NCBI GenBank assembly: GCA_046727175.1
Contig: JBKPCD010000164.1
Location: 1 to 44,755 of the forward strand
DNA length: 44,755 nucleotides
DNA from: JBKPCD01 sp046727175
GTDB lineage: Bacteria; Acidobacteriota; Vicinamibacteria; Vicinamibacterales; 2-12-FULL-66-21
Direction of reading: 5' to 3'
Shown one piece after another: positions 16,442 through 25,630 of the stretch (position 1 is the first letter of the stretch; each line of letters opens with the position of its first letter). Below the pieces are notes generated by a model. The model was not told where the DNA came from. It made no database searches and worked only from the letters and a program-made list of their open reading frames with translations. The translations under genes were made by a program, and so were the position numbers.

Positions 16442-18907
16442 ATGCAGCTCACGCAACGGCTCGAAGAAGTGTCCAGGGACGTGCGGCTGGCGGTTCGGCA
16501 GTTGACCTCGGCCCCGGGGTTCACGCTCGTAGCGGTGTTCACCCTGGCGCTCGGCATCGGCGTCAACAGCGCGATCTTCTCACTGGCCGACGCGGCGCTG
16601 ATGCGCCCCTTGCCGTTCCGCCAGTCCGAGCGCCTGGTGATGCTGTGGGAACGCCTGCCCACGTCGCCAAAGACCGGCGTTTCGCCGCTCAACATGCGTG
16701 ACTGGAATCTGCAGAGCCGGTCCTTCGAGGGAATAGCTGCCGTGCAGCGGGGCATGGGCGGCGGTCCGCTGTTGACGGCGCCTGACGGCTCGATGGAATC
16801 GGCGGAGCGCCAGAGTGTCACCGCGAATTTCTTCGACGTCCTTCGTGTCACGCCGATCATCGGCCGCACGTTCCGATCGGAAGACGATGGCCCGTCGCCC
16901 CGCGTAGTGCTGCTCGGCGAACGCGTGTGGCGCCGCCGGTTCAGCAGCGACCCATCCATCGTCGGCCGCCTGGTGCGGTTGAACGGCCAACCTTACTCCG
17001 TGCTTGGCGTCGTCGGCGACGCCGTCCAGTTCTCGCGTCCGGCCGAGATCTGGACGCTCTCGCCGCAGTTCCCCGATGTCCCCACGCTTCGCGCGATCCG
17101 CGCCTTCGACGCCGTGGCGCGGCTGAAGCCCGGCGTGACGATGGAAGCTGCCCAGGCCGAGTTGAGTGTAATTGCCGACCAGCTCGCGCGCGAGTATCCC
17201 GAGGCCAACAAAGGCGCCGGGGTCATCGTCGAGCCAATCCGCGCCGGCATCGTCGGGAGTGACCTGCAGACGACGTCGGTCTTCCTGTTGGGCGTAGTGG
17301 GCTTCGTGCTGCTGCTATGCTGCGCGAACATCGCGAACCTGCTGCTCGCGCGGGCGACCGCACGCGCCCGTGAGATTGCGGTGCGCACGGCGCTCGGCGC
17401 CGAGCGAGGACGCATCGTCAGGCAGCTCCTGACCGAGAGCCTCGTGCTCGCGGTTTCCGGCGGGTCGCTGGGCATCGGCATCGGCGCTGCGATCCTCCGG
17501 GCCGCGCCGGCGCTCATTCCGTCGGGCCTGCTGCCGGCGGCGGTGACGCCCGCCTTTGACGCGCGCGTCGTGATATTCAGTCTGGGCGCGGCGGTGGCGG
17601 TGGGGATTGTGTTCGGCGTGATCCCCGCGTGGCATGCGACCGGCGCGTCGCTCTCCGGCGTGATGGCCTCCGAGAGCCGGTCTGCGACGTCGACGAGCCG
17701 GCGGCTTCGCAGCCTGCTCGTGTCGGGCGAGGTGGCCACCGCGGTTCTACTCCTGTGCGGCGCCAGCCTGCTCCTGCAGACGCTGTTGAAACTGATCGGC
17801 GGCGACACCGGGTATCGGTCGCAGAGCGAATCGGTCCTCACGCTCGATTTCAGCGTGAGCACGGGCAAGAACTCACGCTATCCGACATCGGAAGCCGTGA
17901 TCCAGTTCTACGATGCGGTGGGCCGCGAGGCCCGCGCGCTGCCCGAAGTGCGCCACGTCGGCTGGGCCTCCAGCCTCCCGTACGGGACGAGCGAGCTCGG
18001 ACGATGGGCCTTCGAGATCGTCGGCGATCCGCAGGTTGATCTCCGCAATCGACAGACCGCGGAGTACACGACGGCCGATCCCGGCTACTTTGAGACGCTC
18101 GATCTGCCGATCGTGAACGGGCGTGGCTTCGACGAACGCGACACGCTTCGCGGTCTGCCCGTATGCCTCGTCAACGAAGCATTCGTGCGCAGGCATTTCA
18201 AGGACCGCAACCCGATCGGCGCGCGCCTGTTGCTGAAGCCGGGGTTCAATCAGCCACCGCAGGTTCGTGAAATCGTCGGAGTGGCACGACAGACCAGTGG
18301 CGAGCCCGATGCCCCCGAAGAACTGCTCCAGGTCTACGTGCCGCTGGCGCAGTTCCCGACCGGCGACGTCTACATGGTCGTGCAGCCGTCGACCGGTTCG
18401 GCGGAAGCGTTGACGCCGCTCGTCCGGCGCGTCGTCGCACTCATCGATCCGGACGTGCCAGTCCGGCGCGATCGAACGCTCGAAGTGCTGTCGATTCAGT
18501 CGACCGCCGGTTATCGCTTCCGCGCGAAGCTGGTCGGGACATTCGCCGCGCTGGCGCTGGTGCTGGCCATGGTCGGCGTGTTCGGCGTGCTCGCGTACAC
18601 CGTGCAGCAGCGGCAGCGCGAAATCGGCGTGCGGATGGCGCTCGGCGCGACGAGCGCGCGCGTGATGTGGCTCGTCTTGCGCGACGCCGGCTGGATGACC
18701 GCGACCGGCGCGATCGCGGGCGTGTTGCTGGCGGCGTTCTCTGGACGGTTGATCGCGACGTTCCTCTTTGGCACCGATCCGCTCGACCCGCTGACGTTCG
18801 TCAGCGTGCCCGTCGTGATCCTGCTGACTGCGATCGTCGCTTCGGCCGCTCCTGCGTGGCGCGCCAGCCGGATCAACCCCGTCGTTGCGTTTCGTCACGA
18901 GGGGTGA
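16442..18907 (+). CDS. ADOP-type ABC permease (FtsX/MacB-like), first of two in tandem
   Basis: An 821-residue permease. It opens with the ADOP-typical amphipathic lead (RLEEVSRDVRLAVRQLTSAPGFT) and a first helix with TLALGIGVNSAIFSL. A MacB-type periplasmic domain follows, then an FtsX block near 285-410 (CANIANLLLARATARAREIAVRTALGA), a second periplasmic domain, and a C-terminal FtsX block (QQRQREIGVRMALGATSARVM) ending RASRINPVVAFRHEG. AAGGAG lies ten bases before the ATG. No ATPase gene is adjacent, as is usual for this 'orphan' class, which is abundant in Acidobacteriota. Function is unknown; MacB-like export or a mechanotransmission role is inferred from the fold. Confidence 0.9.
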   Translation: MQLTQRLEEVSRDVRLAVRQLTSAPGFTLVAVFTLALGIGVNSAIFSLADAALMRPLPFRQSERLVMLWERLPTSPKTGVSPLNMRDWNLQSRSFEGIAAVQRGMGGGPLLTAPDGSMESAERQSVTANFFDVLRVTPIIGRTFRSEDDGPSPRVVLLGERVWRRRFSSDPSIVGRLVRLNGQPYSVLGVVGDAVQFSRPAEIWTLSPQFPDVPTLRAIRAFDAVARLKPGVTMEAAQAELSVIADQLAREYPEANKGAGVIVEPIRAGIVGSDLQTTSVFLLGVVGFVLLLCCANIANLLLARATARAREIAVRTALGAERGRIVRQLLTESLVLAVSGGSLGIGIGAAILRAAPALIPSGLLPAAVTPAFDARVVIFSLGAAVAVGIVFGVIPAWHATGASLSGVMASESRSATSTSRRLRSLLVSGEVATAVLLLCGASLLLQTLLKLIGGDTGYRSQSESVLTLDFSVSTGKNSRYPTSEAVIQFYDAVGREARALPEVRHVGWASSLPYGTSELGRWAFEIVGDPQVDLRNRQTAEYTTADPGYFETLDLPIVNGRGFDERDTLRGLPVCLVNEAFVRRHFKDRNPIGARLLLKPGFNQPPQVREIVGVARQTSGEPDAPEELLQVYVPLAQFPTGDVYMVVQPSTGSAEALTPLVRRVVALIDPDVPVRRDRTLEVLSIQSTAGYRFRAKLVGTFAALALVLAMVGVFGVLAYTVQQRQREIGVRMALGATSARVMWLVLRDAGWMTATGAIAGVLLAAFSGRLIATFLFGTDPLDPLTFVSVPVVILLTAIVASAAPAWRASRINPVVAFRHEG

Positions 18908-19041
18908 GCCGCTCGGGAACACGAACACGTGAATCGCCTACGACGACCGCCCGAACCAGCTGAGCTCGGTCGAAACGCTTCTTGCCTCGAACGTCTGCAA
19001 CCATCTGCCGCGGCGTCCCGTCAGAGGACACGAAGCGATCG

Positions 19042-21573
19042 ATGACCGCGTTCTTCAAAATCTTCCGCTGGCTCGAAGACTGCCGGCGCGACGTCAGACA
19101 CGCCGTGCGCACGCTCGTGCGGACACCCACCTTCACGCTGACGGCGGTCCTGTCGCTTGCCCTCGGCATCGGCGCGAACGCCGCCATCTTCTCGCTCGTC
19201 GATCAGGTTCTGCTGCGGTTGCTTCCCGTCAGGGATCCGCAGCGCATCGTGCTGATCGACTGGCGAGGCAATGCGCTCGCGGACGGGTGGGGCAGCGGCA
19301 ACCTGATGTCCTACCCGATGTGCCGCGATCTGCAGGCGCAGACGCAGTTCTTCGATGGCGTCTTCTGCCGGCATCCGACCCCGGTGAATCTGTCGGTGGG
19401 AGGAGCGCATAAGCCGGTGCTGGCGGAGATCGTGTCGGGGACGTATTTCCCCATGCTCGGGGTCCGGCCGCACCTCGGCCGACTCATTGCCGAATCCGAC
19501 GACCTCCAGCGCGACGCGCATCCTGTCGTCGTTATCGCGCACGACTACTGGACCCATTCCCTCGGCAGCGCACCGGACATCGTCGGACGCAAGGTCCTCG
19601 TCAACAACCAGCCGATGACGGTCATCGGCGTCGCGGAGCGAGGCTTCAACGGGATGGACGTCGGTGAAGCGGCCACGCTCTGGGTCCCGGCGATGATGAA
19701 ACGTCAGGTGACGCCCGGCTGGGACCGTCTGTTCGATCGACGCGCACGATGGATGCACGTGTTCGGGCGCTTGAAATCCGGCATGACGACGGAAGCCGCG
19801 AAGGCAGGACTCCAGCCGTGGTTCAAGTCGGTACTCGAATCCGATCGGCGGCTGGAGAGTTTTCCGAAGACGACGCCTGACCAGCTGCGATCGTTTCTGG
19901 CCTCCTACATCGACGTGATGCCGGCCTCCCGTGGACGATCGAACCTGCGGCGGGCGATGGAAGGGCCGCTCTGGGTCCTAATGACCGGTACGTCACTGCT
20001 GGTCCTGCTCGGATGCTCGAACGTCGCGAGCCTCCTGCTTGCGCGTGGGGCCGCGCGCGGACGCGAAGTCGTGACGCGCATCGCGCTCGGCGCATCGCGC
20101 GGCCGCATCACGAACCAGCTGCTGATCGAGAGCATGGTGATCTCTGTCGGTGGGGGCCTGCTCGGGATCGCCGCCGCTCCGGCGGCATCCGGTGCGCTGC
20201 TGTCCTTCCTCCCGCAGGACGTCGCGCGCGCGAGCCTGACCTCGGATCTCGATACGCGCGTCCTTCTGTTCACCTTCCTTGTCAGCGTCGCGACCGGTGC
20301 GTTGTGTGGAATTGCGCCCGCGCTGCAGGCAGGACGGGTGTCCCTCATCACGGCACTCCGCGAGCGGGCCCCGAGCGGAGGAAGCGTCCGTCTCCGCCGT
20401 GCGCTCGTCGTCGGGCAGATCGCCTTCACGCTGATTCTGCTGATCTGCGCGGGTCTGTTCCTGCAGACGGTCTCCCGGCTGCACGAGAAGGGGCCCGGAT
20501 TCGACAGCGATCGCCTGCTGATCTTTCAGGTCGACACCGCCAGGAGCGGGTACGACGACGCAGCCGGCTCCAGGCTGGTGCTCCAGCTACTGGACGCCGT
20601 TCGGTGGGCGCCGGATGTGGCCAGCGCGGCAATCGCCGGGCACATGCTGCTCGCCGGCGGAAGCTGGAACACGAACCTGACGATCGAGTTCAAGGAGCGC
20701 CGGACGACGGATCGCGTGGTGCATTGCAGTCCGGTCACGCCGGGGTTCTTCTCGACGTTGGGAGCACGGCTGATCGCCGGGCGCGACTTCGATCAGCGGG
20801 GCTCGAGCGAACAGGCCCCCGCGAATCGGAGATATCGTTCGGCAATCGTCAACGCGAGCTTCGCGCGCCGCTACTTCGGCGACGCCAGCCCTATCGGGCA
20901 CCGAATAGGTTTCGGTACGCGGCCGGATGCGAAGACGGACGTCGAGATCGTCGGGGTCGTGGCCGATTTCAGCTACCGCGGGATCCGCGAGGAGACCGAG
21001 CAGGCGTTCTTCCCGTTCCTCGACATTCCGTGGTCCGGTGGCACGTTCTACGTCAGGACGCATGGGAGGCCGGAGAATGCGTTCGCGGCGATTCGCGCCA
21101 CCGTCGCAAGCGTCGATCCGACCCTTCCGATCCTCTCGCTGCGGACGATCGAGAACCAAATCGATCGATCGCTCACGACGGAGCGGATGATGGCGACGCT
21201 GCTGACTGGATTCGGCGCGATCGCGCTGCTGCTTTCGGTGATCGGGCTTTACGGCATCATGTCGTTCGTCGTGACGCACCGCACGCGTGAGATTGGCGTT
21301 CGCCTCGCGCTTGGCGCCACGCGCGCGACGGCCGTGTGGCTGGTGATGCGAGACGCGCTGATCATGATCGGCAGCGGGACGACGATTGCCCTTCTGACTG
21401 CGTGGGCACTCGTCCGCGTGATTTCCGGGCAGCTCTTCGGCATCGCGGCCATCCATGCGCCGACGATCGCGCTGGCGACGGTTCTCCTGGCCATTGTGGC
21501 TCTGGCCGCGGCGATGGTGCCGGCCTGGCGCGCGTCGTCGGTGAGCCCGACGGAGGCGCTGTACGCGGAGTAG
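19042..21573 (+). CDS. ADOP-type ABC permease (FtsX/MacB-like), second of two in tandem
   Basis: An 843-residue paralogue of the preceding permease with the same plan: CRRDVRHAVRTLVRTPTFT lead, first helix VLSLALGIGANAAIFSL, MacB-type periplasmic domain, FtsX block (GCSNVASLLLARGAARGREVVTRIALG), second periplasmic domain, and C-terminal FtsX block (THRTREIGVRLALGATRA) ending WRASSVSPTEALYAE. The ATG at 19042 with AGAGGA upstream is preferred to a TTG at 18982. The 134-base gap after the first permease has no clear terminator, so the two may be co-transcribed. They differ widely outside the coupling segments, so this is an old duplication or two independent acquisitions. Confidence 0.9.
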   Translation: MTAFFKIFRWLEDCRRDVRHAVRTLVRTPTFTLTAVLSLALGIGANAAIFSLVDQVLLRLLPVRDPQRIVLIDWRGNALADGWGSGNLMSYPMCRDLQAQTQFFDGVFCRHPTPVNLSVGGAHKPVLAEIVSGTYFPMLGVRPHLGRLIAESDDLQRDAHPVVVIAHDYWTHSLGSAPDIVGRKVLVNNQPMTVIGVAERGFNGMDVGEAATLWVPAMMKRQVTPGWDRLFDRRARWMHVFGRLKSGMTTEAAKAGLQPWFKSVLESDRRLESFPKTTPDQLRSFLASYIDVMPASRGRSNLRRAMEGPLWVLMTGTSLLVLLGCSNVASLLLARGAARGREVVTRIALGASRGRITNQLLIESMVISVGGGLLGIAAAPAASGALLSFLPQDVARASLTSDLDTRVLLFTFLVSVATGALCGIAPALQAGRVSLITALRERAPSGGSVRLRRALVVGQIAFTLILLICAGLFLQTVSRLHEKGPGFDSDRLLIFQVDTARSGYDDAAGSRLVLQLLDAVRWAPDVASAAIAGHMLLAGGSWNTNLTIEFKERRTTDRVVHCSPVTPGFFSTLGARLIAGRDFDQRGSSEQAPANRRYRSAIVNASFARRYFGDASPIGHRIGFGTRPDAKTDVEIVGVVADFSYRGIREETEQAFFPFLDIPWSGGTFYVRTHGRPENAFAAIRATVASVDPTLPILSLRTIENQIDRSLTTERMMATLLTGFGAIALLLSVIGLYGIMSFVVTHRTREIGVRLALGATRATAVWLVMRDALIMIGSGTTIALLTAWALVRVISGQLFGIAAIHAPTIALATVLLAIVALAAAMVPAWRASSVSPTEALYAE

Positions 21574-21796
21574 GGTGAAGCGTCCAGCTTCCCTTTCTTC
21601 CAGGCACAAATCCGGTCGTTCGTCTTTCAATCATTCACGATACAAGCGGCGGCCCTTCTATTCGCACGGTGCTCGCCCGCGCCGTGCCCGAGAGTCTGGC
21701 GGCGGAATTGTCACTGTAACGCCGCGGCGCCGTCACCACACATAGTGGTTGTAGCGGGACCATCCGGCACGCGATCCGGATGACAAGGAGAACCCG

Positions 21797-22684
21797 ATGA
21801 TCAGACAAGGCCTGCAGCCCTACGTCAACACAGCCGACGAACCGCCAATATACTTTCTTGCGCTTCCCACGATTCTAAGGGCGACCGGACATGCCACCAA
21901 CGGCGCGTTCGGACTCGTGGAAAATGTTATGCCCCCGGGGTTTGCGTCCCCGTACCACACTCATCGTCTCGAGGACGAATCGTTCTATGTCCTCGAGGGC
22001 GAAATGGCCTTCGTGTGCGACGGCAATTGGACGGCTGCGGGGCCGGGCACGTACGTCTTCGGGCCGCGCAACATCCCTCACGGCTTCAAAGTGCTCGGCG
22101 AGGCGCCCGCACGAATGCTGCTCCTGTGCACACCCGGCGGTTTCGACCAGTTCGTCGTCGAGATGAGTGAGCCAACGCCTGCTCCGCCCGACATGACGAA
22201 ACTGATGGCGGTGGCGGCCAAATACAAGGTCGATATTCACGGACCGCTGCCGGACCAGAACGGTGCGACAGCGCAGAAGACACGCACACGATCGTCCGTG
22301 TCGCTGAATGATGCCGTGGATCAAGCCCGTGCACGGCACGTGGCAGCGGTCAACGCAGGAGATCTCGAAGCCGCGCTCGATATCTTTGCGCCCGATGCCG
22401 TGGTGATGCCGCCAGGCCAACCGATTCTTCAGGGTGCCTCGCTCCGCGCCTGGTTCGCACACGTGTTCGCGAACTTCAGCTTTCAGGGGTTCGAGATTCG
22501 ACCCGATGCCGTCGTGCAGTACGGGAATGCCGTGATCGAGCATGGCAACTGGAACGCCACGCTGCAACACAAGAACGGAGCACCAAGCCAGCCTGTCGGC
22601 GGAACCTATGTCACCACGTACGCGCGCCTGGCGGACGGCAGCGTTCGCGTCGTCCGAGACATCTTCCACGGCATGCCTGGATGA
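21797..22684 (+). CDS. Cupin / SnoaL-like fusion protein
   Basis: A 295-residue two-domain protein. Residues about 30-125 are a cupin beta-barrel with a metal-type motif (SPYHTHRLEDESFYVLEGEM, then IPHGFKV). After a linker, residues about 170-290 form a SnoaL/DUF4440-like ketosteroid-isomerase fold (ARHVAAVNAGDLEAALDIFAPDAVVMPPG, ending VRDIFHGMPG). Both folds are small-molecule-binding or enzymatic, and the fusion may act on one substrate. AAGGAG nine bases before the ATG is a strong ribosome-binding site. It stands alone, 27 bases ahead of the sigma-factor gene. Reaction unknown. Confidence 0.8.
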   Translation: MIRQGLQPYVNTADEPPIYFLALPTILRATGHATNGAFGLVENVMPPGFASPYHTHRLEDESFYVLEGEMAFVCDGNWTAAGPGTYVFGPRNIPHGFKVLGEAPARMLLLCTPGGFDQFVVEMSEPTPAPPDMTKLMAVAAKYKVDIHGPLPDQNGATAQKTRTRSSVSLNDAVDQARARHVAAVNAGDLEAALDIFAPDAVVMPPGQPILQGASLRAWFAHVFANFSFQGFEIRPDAVVQYGNAVIEHGNWNATLQHKNGAPSQPVGGTYVTTYARLADGSVRVVRDIFHGMPG

Positions 22685-22697
22685 TTCGTAAGGGCCT

Positions 22698-22703
22698 TAG
22701 AAT
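22698..22703 (+). promoter_or_regulatory. Possible -10 (TAGAAT) of a leaderless sigma-factor transcript
   Basis: TAGAAT ends eight bases before the ATG of the ECF-like sigma gene. The bases between are GGGGCGGG, which could also act as a poor ribosome-binding site, so leaderless initiation is only one reading. No -35 match was found. Confidence 0.35.
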
Positions 22704-22711
22704 GGGGCGGG

Positions 22712-23251
22712 ATGTATGTCGGGCTCAGCGATGCCGAGCTCCCGCCGCGCATTGCCGAAGGCGATCGCGAGGCCGAAGCCGAACTGTGCCGCCGCATGGG
22801 GCCGCGGATCCGGCTCTATGGCTTTCGCCACCTGCGATCGCCATCGGCCGCAGACGATCTCGTGCAGCAGGTGCTCCTGAAGGTCCTCGAAGCGCTGAGG
22901 ACCGTACGCGTGCGAGAACCGGACAAGCTCGCCCAATTCGTGCTGGGCACGTGCCGAATGACGGTGCTCGACCTGCGGCGCAGCTCGCAACGACACGAGG
23001 AATTGCTCGTAATGTTCGGAGGCGATCTCGTGCCAGACGCGCCTCCGCAGCCGAGGCTCGATGACCGTCAGCTGGCCCGCTGCGTTCAGGCCCTCAGAGA
23101 GCGTGAACGCTCCGTCGTCGTCATGACTTTCTACGACGAGCAGACGGCTGCGGAAACGGCGCGCTTTCTCGGGATCTCGGAGGCGAACGTTCGCGTGATC
23201 CGTCATCGGGCCATTCAGCAACTGCGCGTCTGCATGGGGGCGACGCCGTGA
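22712..23251 (+). CDS. ECF-like sigma-70 family RNA polymerase sigma factor
   Basis: A 179-residue sigma factor with regions 2 and 4 only, the ECF plan. Region 2 covers about residues 18-80: LRSPSAADDLVQQVLLKVLEAL is the core-binding and -10 melting helix, and FVLGTCRMTVLDLRR follows. Region 4 covers about residues 115-175 with the helix-turn-helix TAAETARFLGISEANVRVIRHRAI. The stop overlaps the GTG of a zinc-finger protein that should be its anti-sigma. Its targets are not visible; the Omp85-like gene downstream is a candidate by position only. Confidence 0.88.
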   Translation: MYVGLSDAELPPRIAEGDREAEAELCRRMGPRIRLYGFRHLRSPSAADDLVQQVLLKVLEALRTVRVREPDKLAQFVLGTCRMTVLDLRRSSQRHEELLVMFGGDLVPDAPPQPRLDDRQLARCVQALRERERSVVVMTFYDEQTAAETARFLGISEANVRVIRHRAIQQLRVCMGATP

Positions 23252-23862
23252 CCACCCAGGACCGCGGGCATGCCGATTGTTCAAATCCCATAGAGGTGAC
23301 GGTCCTCATGGACTATTGGCTCGCTGCTCTGCCCGCCGCGGCGGATGAAGCCGTCGAGCAGCACCTGATGACCTGTGACGGATGCGGAGACCGGCTCCGC
23401 GGGGTGATCGCCTTGGCCGAGGGTCTCCGCGCTCTCGCGCGATCGGGATCGCTGCTGGTCGTGATCAGCGATCAATTCGTGAAGCATGCGGTGGAGACAG
23501 GCCTTCGCGTGCGGGAGTATGCCCCTCCGCGCGGGGAAAGCGTGCAGTGCACCGTGGCGGCCGACGATGACCTGCTCGTGGCGCGTCTCGCGGTGGATTT
23601 GACCGCGGCATCGCGTGTCGATCTCAGTTGGTGCGATCCACGGGGCGTCGAACATGAGCGAATGGCGGACATCCCCACTCGCACCGACGCGGCGGACGTC
23701 ATCTGTCAGCAGTCCATCACGTGGGCGAAGGCCTCACCCACGGCCACGATGATCGCGCGACTCGTTGCGGTCGACGACAAGGGGGAGGAGCGGCTTCTCG
23801 GCGAGTACACGTTCCATCACACACGAACGATTCCCGGCCCACCTGGATGGGAGTTGCCGTGA
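23248..23862 (+). CDS. Zinc-finger anti-sigma factor-like protein
   Basis: A 204-residue protein starting with a GTG that overlaps the sigma-factor stop (GTGA). Residues about 15-50 form a zf-HC2/ZAS-type anti-sigma domain: MDYWLAALPAAADEAVEQHLMTCDGCGDRL, shown here as the HLMTCDGC core with His, Cys and Cys ligands. There is no convincing membrane helix; the only hydrophobic stretch (GSLLVVIS) is too short. The C-terminal half (about 95-195) alternates strands and loops and is not a domain I recognise. It is therefore predicted to be a soluble anti-sigma, which would sense a cytoplasmic signal. Confidence 0.75.
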   Translation: MTTQDRGHADCSNPIEVTVLMDYWLAALPAAADEAVEQHLMTCDGCGDRLRGVIALAEGLRALARSGSLLVVISDQFVKHAVETGLRVREYAPPRGESVQCTVAADDDLLVARLAVDLTAASRVDLSWCDPRGVEHERMADIPTRTDAADVICQQSITWAKASPTATMIARLVAVDDKGEERLLGEYTFHHTRTIPGPPGWELP

Positions 23863-24020
23863 ATCGACGACGCCGCCAGCCCAAGCGCCGCGACGCAGGA
23901 CCTCGAACGTTCCTCTTTTGCTTCTGACGTACTCCAAAGTCGCCGCGAACGTCGATAGTTGACGACTTGACGCCGACACGCCCGTTCGGCCTGGCTGGAT
24001 GTAGCCGCGCCCTCACAGGT

Positions 24021-24035
24021 GTGACCGGTGGTCAC
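24021..24035. promoter_or_regulatory. Inverted repeat upstream of the Omp85-like gene
   Basis: GTGACC (24021-24026) and GGTCAC (24030-24035) form a perfect six-base inverted repeat around GGT. It lies about 70-85 bases before the Omp85-like start and just upstream of a TATCTT hexamer (24049-24054) that could be a -10. A short operator is possible; chance occurrence is not excluded. Confidence 0.35.
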
Positions 24036-24106
24036 GCACCGACTGCGCTATCTTCTTGAGTACAAAAAGCTTTGCTATGGGCTCAGTCCTTGCTGTCGCC
24101 GAGGGC

Positions 24107-25630
24107 ATGCGAACAATTGGATTGCTCATCACCCTGCTGGCGGTTGTGCCGAAGGGCGTCACAGATCAGAAACCCGTCCCGGAAGGCACGATCATCGCCT
24201 CGGCGCAGGTGACAGGCTTCGACGTCGATCGGTTGAGTCCAGGCCTTCGCCAGGAGATCCGCAACCTCGCAGGCACGTCGCTGCAACAGCAGCGCCTCGA
24301 CGAACTCGCCGCGCGCATCGAGGCCGAGCAGCCGCGGTACGTCGCCGCCGTGCGCAGCGTCATGGACCCCGACGGCCAGGCGCGCGTGTTCTTCGTCATG
24401 GGCCGGCAGGACCAGCCGGATCGCGACGACAACATCAACGCACGATACATCGTCGAGCAGGCAGACATCACCGGCGTGCCAGACGCCGAGCTGACGCAGG
24501 GGCTTCGCGACGACCTGCGCGCGCTCGTCGGCAAGCGCCTGGATTCCGGCGAGGCCGATCGGCTGCAGGAGCGCCTGATAAGGGAGCTGCCGCGCTACGA
24601 CGTGTCCCGCCGCATTCAGCGCGGGAGCGAGGTTGGCCACATCCGGCTCTTGTACGAGACCCGCAAGAAGGAGCCGCCACCCTGGCTGCGCTTCGAGCCC
24701 CTCCGATCGAACGCCATCTTTCACTCCGAGCAGGGCTGGGGCAGCTACCTGGACCTCGGCATCGGTGACCGCAACATCCGTTTTACACCAATCGTCGCCA
24801 TCGACAACGCGGACGATCTCGTCGAGGAGTACTCCGGCTACGGGTTGCGCTTCGAGGCGAGGAAGCTCGGCACGCGCCGGCTCGGCGCCAGCCTCGAATG
24901 GGACTGGTTCGACCAGGACTGGCGTGACGCCACCCTGAACGCGCTCGCGCTCAAGCCCGAGATCCCACGGCCGTACGACACGCGATCGACGATCACGCCG
25001 TTGCTGAAGTTTGCCCTCAGCCCCGACCTCAGCGTCGCTGCGGGTGTGAGTATTTCGGAGCTGGAACCACTCTTCCCCGCGACCGGCTCGCAGATGGCGA
25101 ACGCTGCCGTCGCTTGGATTGGGTACGACAGCCGATGGAAGCGCAGTTCCGATGCGACGCATCAGGTCGAGGCCAGCTTCGGTGTACGAGCCGGCTCCCG
25201 CGAACTCGAAAGCGATCTCGCGTACACGAGGTACCTCGGCCAGGGCTGGTATCGATATGACTTCGGACGCCACCACGTGCAGGCCTCCGGCATGGCGGGA
25301 GCGATTACCGGTCACGCGCCACTCTTCGAACGGTTCACGCTCGGTGACTCGACCACTCTCCGGGGCTGGGACAAATACGACATCGCGCCCGCTGGTGGCG
25401 ACCGCGTGGTCTACTCATCGATCGAATATCGCTACACCGGACTCGCGCTCTTCCTCGACATCGGCTCGGTCTGGGATGCGAACACGGAGCGACACGTCCG
25501 CGTGTCGACGGGCTTTGGTTTCCACGCGGGCCCGGCGTTCTTCGTCGTAGGTTTCCCGCTGAACACCGACAACCTGACCGCCGTCGTCACGATGGGTCTG
25601 CGGATCTCCGGGGTCAAGATCAAGTGGTAG
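24107..25630 (+). CDS. Omp85/BamA-superfamily outer-membrane protein
   Basis: A 507-residue exported protein. A signal peptide (MRTIGLLITLLAVVPKGV) is followed by an N-terminal region to about residue 200 that resembles POTRA-type repeats (LSPGLRQEIRNLAGTSLQQQRLDEL; then ELTQGLRDDLRALVGKRLDSGEADRLQ). A C-terminal ~16-strand barrel of the bacterial surface antigen type follows. The barrel has the Omp85 hallmark LRGWDKYDIAP in the long loop, and the last strand ends in VTMGLRISGVKIKW, an outer-membrane C-terminal signature. It is shorter than BamA (about 800 aa), with at most two POTRA-like domains, so it is more likely a TamA/TpsB-like or specialised secretion barrel than the essential BamA. 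GAGGG six bases before the ATG sets the start; the frame is also open from 24056. Confidence 0.82.
   Translation: MRTIGLLITLLAVVPKGVTDQKPVPEGTIIASAQVTGFDVDRLSPGLRQEIRNLAGTSLQQQRLDELAARIEAEQPRYVAAVRSVMDPDGQARVFFVMGRQDQPDRDDNINARYIVEQADITGVPDAELTQGLRDDLRALVGKRLDSGEADRLQERLIRELPRYDVSRRIQRGSEVGHIRLLYETRKKEPPPWLRFEPLRSNAIFHSEQGWGSYLDLGIGDRNIRFTPIVAIDNADDLVEEYSGYGLRFEARKLGTRRLGASLEWDWFDQDWRDATLNALALKPEIPRPYDTRSTITPLLKFALSPDLSVAAGVSISELEPLFPATGSQMANAAVAWIGYDSRWKRSSDATHQVEASFGVRAGSRELESDLAYTRYLGQGWYRYDFGRHHVQASGMAGAITGHAPLFERFTLGDSTTLRGWDKYDIAPAGGDRVVYSSIEYRYTGLALFLDIGSVWDANTERHVRVSTGFGFHAGPAFFVVGFPLNTDNLTAVVTMGLRISGVKIKW

Noticed and set aside
20013..21290. 425-residue frame inside the second ADOP permease
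   Set aside because: Same-strand shadow in another frame with no domain and extreme Arg content.
24083..25315. 410-residue minus-strand frame opposite the Omp85-like gene
   Set aside because: The plus strand carries the signal peptide, RGW motif and barrel ending; the antisense has no recognisable domain.
24107..25630. The Omp85-like protein as the essential BamA
   Set aside because: It is about 300 residues shorter than BamA, with at most two POTRA-like repeats, and lacks the usual lpxD/skp/fab neighbours.
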